This document shows, one piece after another, positions 16,387-24,127 of a stretch of DNA of 64,000 nt (the first letter of the stretch is position 1; every line of letters starts with the position of its first letter). Location of the stretch: positions 1-64,000 of the forward strand of contig CADBWQ010000007.1 of assembly GCA_902798545.1 (NCBI GenBank). The letters run 5' to 3'. This stretch comes from Oscillospiraceae bacterium. GTDB taxonomy: Bacteria > Bacillota > Clostridia > Oscillospirales > Oscillospiraceae. Both the position numbers and the translations under genes were made by a program. The notes beneath the pieces were generated by a model, which saw only the letters and a list, made by a program, of their open reading frames with translations, ran no database searches and was not told where the DNA came from.

Positions 16387-18417
16387 TTACAGCCGGTAGA
16401 TCCGGGAGCCGTCGTCTTCCTTCAGCAGCTGAAGCAGCCTGTTGAAGGGTTTCCAATCCAGGTCCTGATAAGTCCTTGGCAGCCGCTGATAATGTGCGCG
16501 GATCTCATCGTGCGTCGGATTCCCGTCCATGCACAGCTTGTGGCATCGAAGCTGCTCGCGCAGAGCGGCCCGCGAGGCCTTTTCCTCTTCAGGCGGAACA
16601 TCCAACGGCAGCGTCTCGTAGTCTTTTCCGTAACGCCAGCCCATCGCCTGGTGTTCCCGCACCCATCGCTCATGCTCCATGGGGGCAAAGATTGCCGCGT
16701 CGTTTGCGCTGAAGCGGGTGACCAGCTCAAAGTCCACAGGCTTATCCGTGTAGAAGCATCCGATGGCGTTCAGATAGGCGGCGAAATGACGAGTGCGTCC
16801 GAGGGTGGAGAGACGGTACTCCAGCGAACAGGAATAGAATTTATCCAGCATCTCCTCCCGTGAAGGCTTTCCGGGCATGTTTCTCGCATGCAGGGCGACC
16901 GCGAAATCGAAGAAATGCAGAAAGTTGCTGCTGGAGAGATAGGTGCGTTTGTTCTCCTGATCCACCCGGCGAAGCTGTGATCTGACCGTCAGCGGGATGG
17001 CAGAGGTGTCTACGATCCGCTCGATATCGACGGTGAAATCCGGCTTGTCGCCCGCCATATCGCTGTAGGCCTTCAGACGGGGTTTTTTCAGGGTGGGATC
17101 AGCTTCATACGCGGCCCGCTGCCGCTCATAAGTTTCGATTTTCTCACGCTCGGCGGCATCGTATGCGTACACAGCAGAAATCGCCTGATGGGAAAAATCA
17201 AAGCTTGCCGTCAGCGGATGCAGCTCCTTACGGGAATTACGCCCGTAGGCCGTACGATCCCAGCACTGCAGCTCGTCGCAGAGCATCAGCAGCCATGCCA
17301 GGGGGTGCAGTTCCATGCGCAGGGGAGCTTTCCGTTTCTCCGGCTTTTTGTCCTTATAAAACGCGATGGCAAACTTATAAAGGCTGTTGTGCAGCATGAT
17401 GGCGGAGAGCACGTCAATATGCAGGGGCGTGAGATTCTCTGCGCCAAGCTCCTCCGCCAGCTCCCGATACAGCCGTGAGGCGCTGAAAAATGCGTGATCC
17501 ATAAAATAGCCAAAGCGGTTTGGCTCCGTTGGCTTTCGGTTCAGCACATCCAGGAGATATTCCTCGCTGAACCCGTACGGTTCGCCGAGCTTTTCCGTAA
17601 TGTCCCAGGCGAGCAGCTCACTGGTGGTCTCAAAACGCCGCCGGTACAGCGTCTCAAAGTGCGTCTTTGCCACCTCGTCCAGCCCTGTCAGTGCCTCTAC
17701 ATCGTGATAGGCCAGATACAGGCAGCCCTTGCCGCGCTCCTGGTTGTCCACCTCAAAGTAGCTGAGCACCTGCTCAAAGGGCAGCTCAAAGGGATAGCCG
17801 ATATCGTGAAACAGCGACGTAAGCCCCCAGTACTCCAGAAAGAGGTTGGCCACCTCGTTATCCGGTTTGTCTTTCCAATGATAAAACGCACGAAAGCTGC
17901 GCCGATAGGCCTCGTTGGTCTCGTAGATTGCAAGCCCCAGCGCGAACACATAAACCGAATGCGAATAGTGGTCTCTGTGTTTCATCAGCAGGGAGCTCCC
18001 GTTGGCTTCATACTCACTCAGCAGCTCCACCATTTTTTTGGAGTTTTTATATTGACCGAGGAACATTTCCAGATAGCAGTAATAGACCGCATAAGCATCC
18101 TCTGCCACACCGGAGTCGATAAAGCACTCAAGCGCCTTTTCCAGACACAGCCGGTCAAGATCCATCTGCATGTTGTAGGGGATTTGACCGGCCTTCAGGC
18201 TCTGGCCCTGATAGACGCCGGTTCTGGTCTCCTCCGCTTCTTTGGAAGCGTCGAAGCGAAGCTCTTCACAGCGGTTGTGCAGAAAGCGCAGCGCAGCTGA
18301 TTTGAGATCGTTTCGCCGTCTTCGATTCGTATAGAGCGGGGGTTGCATCGGCCCAACATCGGAGCCAAAACGAGCTTCGTTGATTTCACGCATGTTCTCA
18401 ATTGCGGTATAGGCCAT
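16387..18417 (-). CDS. HD-domain - RyR-domain protein (676 aa)
   Basis: A metal-dependent HD phosphohydrolase-type fold occupies the middle: a His-rich helix near 150 (MKHRDHYSHSVYVFALG), the HD pair in SLFHDIGYPFE at about 203, and a later Asp in LLMLCDELQCWDR near 381. At about 575-655 a ryanodine-receptor-type RyR domain follows, with its typical MEHERWVREHQAMGWRYG. Prokaryotic RyR domains are linked to nucleotide-signalling conflict systems with SLOG, TIR and SLATT proteins, which fits this island. The protein could make, destroy or sense the messenger. There is no membrane helix. A strong AGGAGGG site supports the start. It is the first gene after the hairpin at 18483 and about 140 bp ahead of the next gene. 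Confidence 0.72.
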   Translation of the reverse strand: MAYTAIENMREINEARFGSDVGPMQPPLYTNRRRRNDLKSAALRFLHNRCEELRFDASKEAEETRTGVYQGQSLKAGQIPYNMQMDLDRLCLEKALECFIDSGVAEDAYAVYYCYLEMFLGQYKNSKKMVELLSEYEANGSSLLMKHRDHYSHSVYVFALGLAIYETNEAYRRSFRAFYHWKDKPDNEVANLFLEYWGLTSLFHDIGYPFELPFEQVLSYFEVDNQERGKGCLYLAYHDVEALTGLDEVAKTHFETLYRRRFETTSELLAWDITEKLGEPYGFSEEYLLDVLNRKPTEPNRFGYFMDHAFFSASRLYRELAEELGAENLTPLHIDVLSAIMLHNSLYKFAIAFYKDKKPEKRKAPLRMELHPLAWLLMLCDELQCWDRTAYGRNSRKELHPLTASFDFSHQAISAVYAYDAAEREKIETYERQRAAYEADPTLKKPRLKAYSDMAGDKPDFTVDIERIVDTSAIPLTVRSQLRRVDQENKRTYLSSSNFLHFFDFAVALHARNMPGKPSREEMLDKFYSCSLEYRLSTLGRTRHFAAYLNAIGCFYTDKPVDFELVTRFSANDAAIFAPMEHERWVREHQAMGWRYGKDYETLPLDVPPEEEKASRAALREQLRCHKLCMDGNPTHDEIRAHYQRLPRTYQDLDWKPFNRLLQLLKEDDGSRIYRL

Positions 18418-18482
18418 GATAAAGCCCTCCTGGTTGTTAGGAATGGAATAACTTTACAATTATCCATTAAAAAGTATAGCAA

Positions 18483-18531
18483 AAGAAAAGCGCCAATTGG
18501 TGTGCAGCATGCACACATTGGCGCTTTTCTT
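18483..18531. terminator. Bidirectional intrinsic terminator splitting the island
   Basis: A 15-bp perfect outer stem (18483-18497 with 18517-18531) continues into a 7-bp inner stem after a 2-base bulge; TTTTGC follows on the minus strand. It lies directly after the kinase stop codon and separates the HTH-kinase transcript from the HD-RyR gene, which must then have its own promoter in 18418-18482 (AT-rich, no clear consensus seen). Confidence 0.8.
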
Positions 18532-18546
18532 CATGTTTTGAATGAT

Positions 18547-20265
18547 TTATTCGTAATGAACCGAGAAGGAAATGTCTTCCAGGGCTTTGATTGCTTCTGT
18601 CTGCTCCTTGCTGACGTACACCTCTTCCAGTTGTGGAAGCTCAAGCAATACGCTGAAATCGGTAACCGGCAGGCCTTCCAGCTTCAGCACCTTCAGGCCC
18701 TTGTGCAGTGCCAGAGGCGAGAGATCTGAGACCGCCGTATGGTCAATTTCCAGCCGCTCAAGACGGGTGACCTGATCGAGAACATGCAGATCATCCAAAC
18801 CTGTCCATGCGGCACGAAGATCCAGAATGCTTTTTCCGTCCAGAAATCGATAGCTCTCGGTGGGATTGGAGATATCGAGAAAATCGAAGTTGCCCAGCCG
18901 GGCGATCACAGAAGCTTCATAGCTTCTCACATCACAGAGATCCAGAAAGGCGAGATTCGGACATTCAGTGAGAGGGGAGATGTCCCGGACAGGGTTATCG
19001 TTGATGCCGACAGAGGTAAGACGCTTCATGCCGGCCAGCGGAGAGATGTCGGAGATGTAATTGTGCTTGAATTCCACTTTGTTTAGCGTCCGGATTCCTG
19101 ACAGTGCAGAGATGTCTTCCAGCTCCTGAGCGACGATACAGACCTGTTCCAGATTCGGCAGCAGAGCCAGATCATCCAGAGAGCTTACAGGCCCCCGCCG
19201 CTGCCTGCCCTCAGAGTACCAGAGGCTGATCGCAGGGTAGAACTGATCCGCGTTCGGATAGGCGCCGTCCGCGACAATATAAATCCCGGTGACCCGATCC
19301 AGCTGATCTTTTGTGACAGGGCGAGTTTCATCCAGATCCAGCGCTGCCCGTACGGCCTGTTCAATCAGAGGCTGGGTAAATGTGACGACCTCTCTGTGCG
19401 ATTTTGAAACAAGAGAGATACCAAGCGCTGTCATCATCAGAAGCAGAACGGCTGCCGCAGAGAGAAGCAGACTTCGTTTCCTCCGGGCTGCCGGACGTGC
19501 TGCAAGCAGCGCCCGTTTCACCTGACTGATATCCGAATAGCGGCGTTCGGGATCAAAGCTTGCACAGCGGGCAATGACTTTCTCCAGAGGGGAATCGTGC
19601 CTTCCGGACAGCTTTGTCTCCTGATGCAGCAGCCAGTACAGCAGTATGCCAAGGGAGTAGATGTCGGAGCGGGCATCGGTCTGAGAAAAGCCATACTGTT
19701 CCGGAGAGGCGAAGCCCTGCGTCCCGAAGGCGACGGTGTCGGTCTCCTTATCCGTGTGGACGCGGGCAATGCCGAAGTCGATCAGCACGGCCGTACCGTC
19801 CGGCCGGATCACGATATTCTGGGGCTTGATGTCCCGGTGAATAACAGGCGGCTCCATAGAGTGCAGCGTCTGCAGCTGATCACAGAGCTGCAGACCGATG
19901 TTCAGGACTTCTTCTTCCGAGTAGGTCCGATGCTTAGCCAGAATAAAAAGCGTATCACCGGGGATGTATTCCCGCAGAACGCAGCGCATGTGTTCATTCC
20001 GGTATTCCGCGATGAAGCGGGGCATAGGACCGGCAGAAAGCTGACGCAGAGATTCGGGCTCAGGGTGCTTGTACAGAGAGTTCTCCCTCAGATAACACTT
20101 GACCACACACGTTTCTCCCGTGTCCCGGCTTACCGCCAGCAGCGTCCGGGCGTTCTCTTTCTCAGAGAAACATTCCAGAAGCTCATATTGTTCCGTCAGC
20201 TCCCGGGGATACTCCGCTTCATCGGGCAGAAAAAAGCTTTCCAGACGGGTGTCAATCTCCTCCAT
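18547..20265 (-). CDS. Membrane Ser/Thr protein kinase with external leucine-rich repeats
   Basis: A Hanks-type kinase fills residues 20-255: K56 (VVK), HRDIKPQN with D145, DFG at 163-165 and the SPE (APE-equivalent) at 187-189; the glycine-rich loop is degenerate. RRKRS then precedes a single helix (265-286), so the kinase is inside. The outer part begins with a cap (FTQPLIEQAVRAAL) and internalin-like repeats (DISALSG, DISPLAG, DISPLTE, DLSPLAL). The start at 20265 is chosen because GGAGGGG lies 6 bases upstream; the longer TTG-started form would begin inside that site. It overlaps the HTH gene by 14 bp. The LRR design is shared with three TIR-type proteins 9-14 kb downstream, suggesting a common sensor module. 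Confidence 0.87.
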   Translation of the reverse strand: MEEIDTRLESFFLPDEAEYPRELTEQYELLECFSEKENARTLLAVSRDTGETCVVKCYLRENSLYKHPEPESLRQLSAGPMPRFIAEYRNEHMRCVLREYIPGDTLFILAKHRTYSEEEVLNIGLQLCDQLQTLHSMEPPVIHRDIKPQNIVIRPDGTAVLIDFGIARVHTDKETDTVAFGTQGFASPEQYGFSQTDARSDIYSLGILLYWLLHQETKLSGRHDSPLEKVIARCASFDPERRYSDISQVKRALLAARPAARRKRSLLLSAAAVLLLMMTALGISLVSKSHREVVTFTQPLIEQAVRAALDLDETRPVTKDQLDRVTGIYIVADGAYPNADQFYPAISLWYSEGRQRRGPVSSLDDLALLPNLEQVCIVAQELEDISALSGIRTLNKVEFKHNYISDISPLAGMKRLTSVGINDNPVRDISPLTECPNLAFLDLCDVRSYEASVIARLGNFDFLDISNPTESYRFLDGKSILDLRAAWTGLDDLHVLDQVTRLERLEIDHTAVSDLSPLALHKGLKVLKLEGLPVTDFSVLLELPQLEEVYVSKEQTEAIKALEDISFSVHYE

Positions 20266-20701
20266 GATTCGCCCCTCCAAGCATGGTCAGCCCATATTTC
20301 ACCAGGTTTTCCTGAACCGCGAGAATCGGAAGTGATTTCTGAAGCCCGTAGAGGATGACGGCATCGCGTTTGAGCCTTGGATAGAGAAGACTCTTGTCAG
20401 CAGCCCGCAGAAGGCGCTGCGTTTCATCCACGCCAAGGCCGAAACCGAAGGCGAGCTGAATCACTTTATCACGGGAAGGTCTTCGGGTCCCGTTAAACAA
20501 CTGGTGTCCGTAGGTGCGCTCGATCTGGGACTGCTCGATGACGCGGGCCGGAAGAATCTTTCGCTCATCGCAGAGGTCTTTCAGGAGTGCGCAGAAATCC
20601 GGAGAATGGAGCTGGCCTTCATTTCCCTGCAGATAAGAAGAGAGATCATTGGCCTTGAACAGACGCTTCATCAGGGTGTTGGTGTTCACTTTTTCCGCCA
20701 T
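20252..20701 (-). CDS. Helix-turn-helix regulator paired with the kinase
   Basis: A protein of about 149 residues. The centre (SQIERTYGHQLFNGTRRPSRDKVIQLA) has the pattern of an XRE-type helix-turn-helix, followed by a helical region ending in PRLKRDAVILYGLQ. It has no membrane helix and no kinase or ligand domain. In Clostridia similar HTH proteins sit next to PknB-type kinases, so it is probably regulated by phosphorylation or transmits the kinase signal to DNA; the target promoters are unknown. It is the first gene of the island transcript, behind a strong promoter. I use the ATG at 20701; a GTG three codons earlier is possible. Confidence 0.75.
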   Translation of the reverse strand: MAEKVNTNTLMKRLFKANDLSSYLQGNEGQLHSPDFCALLKDLCDERKILPARVIEQSQIERTYGHQLFNGTRRPSRDKVIQLAFGFGLGVDETQRLLRAADKSLLYPRLKRDAVILYGLQKSLPILAVQENLVKYGLTMLGGANHGGD

Positions 20702-20753
20702 GGCTCTCACAGCCTTTCAATATTTTCCCCGGGGCGTTTTTCATCTTGATTTC

Positions 20754-20782
20754 ATTATAGCAAGAGGCAGAGACATAGGCAA
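20754..20782 (-). promoter_or_regulatory. Promoter of the HTH-kinase operon
   Basis: Minus strand TTGCCT (20777-20782), 17-bp spacer, TGC-TATAAT (20754-20759), an extended -10 consensus. The leader would be about 45 bases and contains CCCCGGGG (20727-20734), a possible operator. Confidence 0.75.
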
Positions 20783-20882
20783 GAGAAAATGAGCAAATAT
20801 TATCTTCTTATGGGACTCAGTAGTCCTCGTGATCCGTGTGGTAGAGTGTGCCGGAGGTGACGTTTTGAAAACAGAATATCAG

Positions 20883-20929
20883 AAAGAACCGGAAACGCAG
20901 GAAAACATCTCCTGAGCTGCCGGTTCTTT
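20883..20929 (-). terminator. Hairpin after the CoA-transferase gene
   Basis: A 10-bp outer stem (AAAGAACCGG with CCGGTTCTTT) and a 5-bp inner stem (CAGGA with TCCTG). It lies about 30 bp after the stop of the CaiB-type gene and probably ends that transcript. The T-run is short. The rest of 20783-20961 shows no gene. Confidence 0.6.
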
Positions 20930-20961
20930 GTGCGATGGAATGAATGGGGGAGGAGGGTGTC

Positions 20962-22221
20962 TCAGATCAGTTTCTTGGCTTTCAGATCGGCGATCCTTGC
21001 ATCATCATAACCGAGGATGGTTCTGAGGATGTTTTCGGTGTCCTGGCCCATGCTCGGAGCGCCGCGCCAGACCTGACCGGGGGTCTTGCTCATCTTCGGC
21101 GCGATTCCAAAGGCTTCAATCTCACAGCCCGTGGTCTGGTCAATATACCTGATCCAGTCGCCGCGGGAACGGAAATGTTCGTTCTCATAGGCGGACTTGG
21201 CGGTGTTGACTCTGGAGCAGGGGACACGTGCCGCTTCCATGATATCCTCGATCTCCTGGGCATCGTGGGAGGCACACCAGGCGACGACGGCAGCATTCAG
21301 TTCACGCCCCTTGGGCGAGGCGAGAGCCTCGGCATCGTAGGAACAGTCCCTGTAGCTGAAATAGTCGAGATCCAGACCCATGGCAGGAATGCAGCGATTA
21401 TAGACGCCGGGCCCGAAGGCGCCAAGCGCAACGTAAAAACCATCACGGGACAGAAAGATATCATAGGGCTGGAAGGATGGACTGGCATTTCCGGTACGCT
21501 CCGTAACCATCCCCAGCATGGTATAGGCGGTGTATGTACTGCTCATGCATTTTGCCATGGCCTCAAACTGGGCTACGTCAACAACCTGGCCCTCACCGGT
21601 CTTCTGGGCATGGATATATCCTGAGAGAGCGGCAAAGAGCACAGAAAACGCTGAGACATAGTCGTTGAGATAAGGCTTGGCGATCACAGGGGGGCGGTCC
21701 GGATCGCCCTGGAGATTCAGCCAGCCTGAGAAGGCCTGTCCGATCATATCATAGGAAGCGCGGTTGCAGACATTTGGCAGACCGCCGAATTCCTTATGCC
21801 CCATGCCGGAGACGTGGACAATGACCAGCTTCGGATTGACCTTCAGGAGTTCTTCATCAAAGACCCCGAGCTTGTCCATCCAAACCATGTTTTCCATGAA
21901 GATGTCCGCTTCCCTGATCAGACCGTAAAAAACATCTCGGACTTCCTCGTATTTCAGGTTCAGCTCCAGCGTCATGGCCAGTTTGTTCCTGGATTCCTGT
22001 GCCCAGGCAGCGGAGACGGTTTTGCCGTCCAGCTCGGCAAAGGGAGCGAGCATGCGCTGGGTATCGCCGACACCCGGCCGTTCAATCTGGATGACTTCAG
22101 CACCGAAATCAGCCAGCATAGTGGCGGCGAATGGCATAGCGAGAAGGGTTCCCGCGCATACAGCACGCATGCCGGCAAAGGGACCGTAGGCGGGGATAAT
22201 GAATTGTCGTTCGCTCATCAT
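20962..22221 (-). CDS. Class III CoA-transferase, CaiB/BaiF family
   Basis: Moves CoA between carboxylic acids through an aspartyl-CoA thioester. The family signature is clear: GTLLAMPFAATMLADFGAEVIQIE-type N-terminus with the split Gly/Asp pattern, the nucleophile Asp at about 158 in RASYDMIGQAFSG, and KPYLNDYVSAF. The RASYD-GQAFSG stretch is closest in my reading to carnitine CoA-transferase CaiB, but the substrate cannot be fixed; no CaiA, CaiC or CaiD neighbours are seen. Length (419) is normal. GGAGC precedes the start. Its neighbours upstream are a cupin-type regulator, a formyltransferase and an aminotransferase, so an amino-acid-derived acid is a reasonable guess. Confidence 0.85.
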   Translation of the reverse strand: MMSERQFIIPAYGPFAGMRAVCAGTLLAMPFAATMLADFGAEVIQIERPGVGDTQRMLAPFAELDGKTVSAAWAQESRNKLAMTLELNLKYEEVRDVFYGLIREADIFMENMVWMDKLGVFDEELLKVNPKLVIVHVSGMGHKEFGGLPNVCNRASYDMIGQAFSGWLNLQGDPDRPPVIAKPYLNDYVSAFSVLFAALSGYIHAQKTGEGQVVDVAQFEAMAKCMSSTYTAYTMLGMVTERTGNASPSFQPYDIFLSRDGFYVALGAFGPGVYNRCIPAMGLDLDYFSYRDCSYDAEALASPKGRELNAAVVAWCASHDAQEIEDIMEAARVPCSRVNTAKSAYENEHFRSRGDWIRYIDQTTGCEIEAFGIAPKMSKTPGQVWRGAPSMGQDTENILRTILGYDDARIADLKAKKLI

Positions 22222-22326
22222 GATGCTCCTTTTTTAAAATGTATTATAGAGAATGGAAAATCCAGACGAGTTCGAATTGCATTGAACCGTCTGGATTTTG
22301 ATCTGTTCAGCGGGAGTCGGGCAACT

Positions 22327-23163
22327 TCACTTGGAAACGGAAGAATGGACCCACAGGAACCTGGCAGGTTTCCGTGCCGGATTCCACCAGCTGTGGAGAT
22401 CGGAGCCCCGATAGTAGAAAGAATCCCCGCCGTGAAGAATATAGGGGGCATCTTCGTTGAGTCGGACCTCCAGCGACCCGGAAAACATATAGATGAATTC
22501 CTCCCCGTTATGTGTATGGGGCTGCTTGTTTCCGGAGCCGGGCTCTACCTCGCAGAGAACCGGATACATCACATGCTGCCGCAGGGAACAGAGAGAGTGC
22601 ATGGTGATTCCCGGGTCACCGTTGACATCCAGAGGCTCTCCCGTGTCCTTTTTCACCAGGTAAGTCTCTATCTGGGACGGTTCCAGAAAGTACAGGGGGC
22701 TCTCACCGTAAAAATGGGCCAGGTCGCGCATCAGCTCCAGAGAAACGTTACCGCCGTTTTCCAGCTTGCTCAGATGGGCAACCGATATCCCAACCTCACG
22801 GCTGACTTCCTCAAGGGTATAGCCCTGCATTTTCCGGATCTCCCGCCATTTTTCACTGAGTAGTTTCCTGGAATAGTGCTTTTCCCGGCTCTGGTGTACG
22901 CTTTCTTCCAGCTCACTGCCGCTTTCACTGGCGGTCCCCATCAGCACCTTGATGGCGTGCGCACCCATGTGCTTGTCGATGGAATATTCACGAATCTTCC
23001 GCAGGGTGGCCAGATCTTCAACGGTAAATACGCGGTAATTGCTGTCGGAACGCCGGGCTGTGATGAGTCCGCTTCTTTCCCAGTTGCGTATGGTCCCGGG
23101 AACCACACCGAGCATTTTTGCAACCTGACTGATGGAGAACGTGAGATTGTCATTCTTGTCCAT
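22327..23163 (-). CDS. Transcriptional regulator: MerR-type HTH + XRE HTH + cupin
   Basis: About 278 residues in three modules. First a MerR-like winged helix (FSISQVAKMLGVVPGTIRNWERSG with the following RVFTVEDLATLRKI). Then an XRE helix-turn-helix (GYTLEEVSREVGISVAHLSKLENG). Last, a cupin with HTHNGEEFIYMFSGSLEV and GDSFYYRG, a small-molecule binding barrel. XRE-cupin regulators commonly control amino acid or polyamine metabolism; an added MerR DNA-binding domain is uncommon. I start at the ATG at 23163 because the promoter and a palindrome lie just upstream, inside the longer open frame. It sits between the CoA-transferase and the formyltransferase genes and probably regulates both and itself. 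Confidence 0.82.
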   Translation of the reverse strand: MDKNDNLTFSISQVAKMLGVVPGTIRNWERSGLITARRSDSNYRVFTVEDLATLRKIREYSIDKHMGAHAIKVLMGTASESGSELEESVHQSREKHYSRKLLSEKWREIRKMQGYTLEEVSREVGISVAHLSKLENGGNVSLELMRDLAHFYGESPLYFLEPSQIETYLVKKDTGEPLDVNGDPGITMHSLCSLRQHVMYPVLCEVEPGSGNKQPHTHNGEEFIYMFSGSLEVRLNEDAPYILHGGDSFYYRGSDLHSWWNPARKPARFLWVHSSVSK

Positions 23164-23183
23164 GAGATTTTTCGAATCCTTTA

Positions 23184-23200
23184 CATTATCATTGATAATG
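23184..23200. promoter_or_regulatory. Palindromic operator at the regulator's own promoter
   Basis: CATTATC-ATT-GATAATG, a perfect 7-3-7 inverted repeat covering the expected transcription start (about 23194). It suggests autoregulation by the MerR/XRE/cupin protein. Confidence 0.55.
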
Positions 23201-23229
23201 ATTTTAAGAGATTCTCGGGAAAAAGTCAA
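23201..23229 (-). promoter_or_regulatory. Promoter of the MerR/XRE/cupin regulator
   Basis: Minus strand TTGACT (23224-23229), 17-bp spacer, TAAAAT (23201-23206). Confidence 0.65.
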
Positions 23230-23326
23230 GTTTTTATGGAGAAATGCCTCGGAGAGCATCCAACCGGAATCCAAAGGATCATTTCAGATCACATTAAGAC
23301 TAAATTCAATTACATTCAAGCGTAAA

Positions 23327-24103
23327 TTACAGGGAATCCTCCCAGCTTTCAATACAGAGGCCGGTCGGTGCAGGGGTGCCCTGATGGCACAGACGGTTTT
23401 CTTCGTCGTAAGCAAAGTTGCCCAGCGCCAGTTCCAGAACCGTACGGGCACCCACCAGACGGGCCTGTTCATTGACAAGCTTCAGATAGTGGCGGAACTG
23501 CAGCTCTTCGTCGTCGAACAGACTGTAGTCCACCGCCACCTTGGGAGAACGAACCAGAAGAGGACCGGCATCCAGTTCTTTTGTAGCAATGTGGGAACTG
23601 GCCCGCAGATAGTCCATGTTGTGGCGGAAAGCAGCCTTGATCCCATTGGCCCCGGCAAGCAGCCGATGGCCTTCGTCATCCGTGACCGCAAGATCAGCCG
23701 GATGGACGTTTACGACTGTATAGCGATCCAGCACCACATCGGTGGTCGCCCAGACATAACCCGCGAGGAGAATCATATCGGCGCGGAAGGGCTCCACCAG
23801 AGCCAGTGCTTCACGGTCAAATTCGGCTCGGACTTCCCGGTCTTTCAGAGGCGCACCGTGCTCGGCATAGAAGCTTCGGATGTCTATGGCGGCACAGGGA
23901 ATACCGTTGGCGTTTGCAGCTGCAACTGCCTTGGATTCCGGATTGTCGGCGAAGATGCCGATAATCTCAAAGGGGCTGCCCTCGGCGGTCTGCTCAAGCT
24001 GCTTTTGAAGCTCGTATGCTTTCCACAGGGTGTTGCCGGAACCGGAGCAATATCCGAGAACGCGTAGCTTGCCGCTGGCAGGACTGAGAATGGGTTTGAA
24101 CAT
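23327..24103 (-). CDS. Formyltransferase-family protein, PurN-like
   Basis: Resembles phosphoribosylglycinamide formyltransferase: an N-terminal Rossmann fold (VLGYCSGSGNTLWKA, then IGIFADNPESKAV), a hydrophobic core LLAGYVW, the folate-site motif NVHPADL (Asn-x-His-Pro) and SSHIATKELDAGP, where PurN enzymes have the final Asp region. At 258 residues it is longer than PurN (about 200) and not beside purine genes, so it likely formylates another amine or acts on a formyl donor in this cluster. No membrane helix. It lies 25 bp after the aminotransferase on the same strand and is probably in its operon. Confidence 0.72.
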   Translation of the reverse strand: MFKPILSPASGKLRVLGYCSGSGNTLWKAYELQKQLEQTAEGSPFEIIGIFADNPESKAVAAANANGIPCAAIDIRSFYAEHGAPLKDREVRAEFDREALALVEPFRADMILLAGYVWATTDVVLDRYTVVNVHPADLAVTDDEGHRLLAGANGIKAAFRHNMDYLRASSHIATKELDAGPLLVRSPKVAVDYSLFDDEELQFRHYLKLVNEQARLVGARTVLELALGNFAYDEENRLCHQGTPAPTGLCIESWEDSL

Positions 24104-24127
24104 GAGTAAAGCCTCCTGTACAGACGG

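Noticed and set aside
2765-20701. Prophage or transposon origin of the island
   Set aside because: I looked for integrase, recombinase, transposase, terminase, tRNA att sites and flanking repeats and found none; transfer is still possible but not shown.
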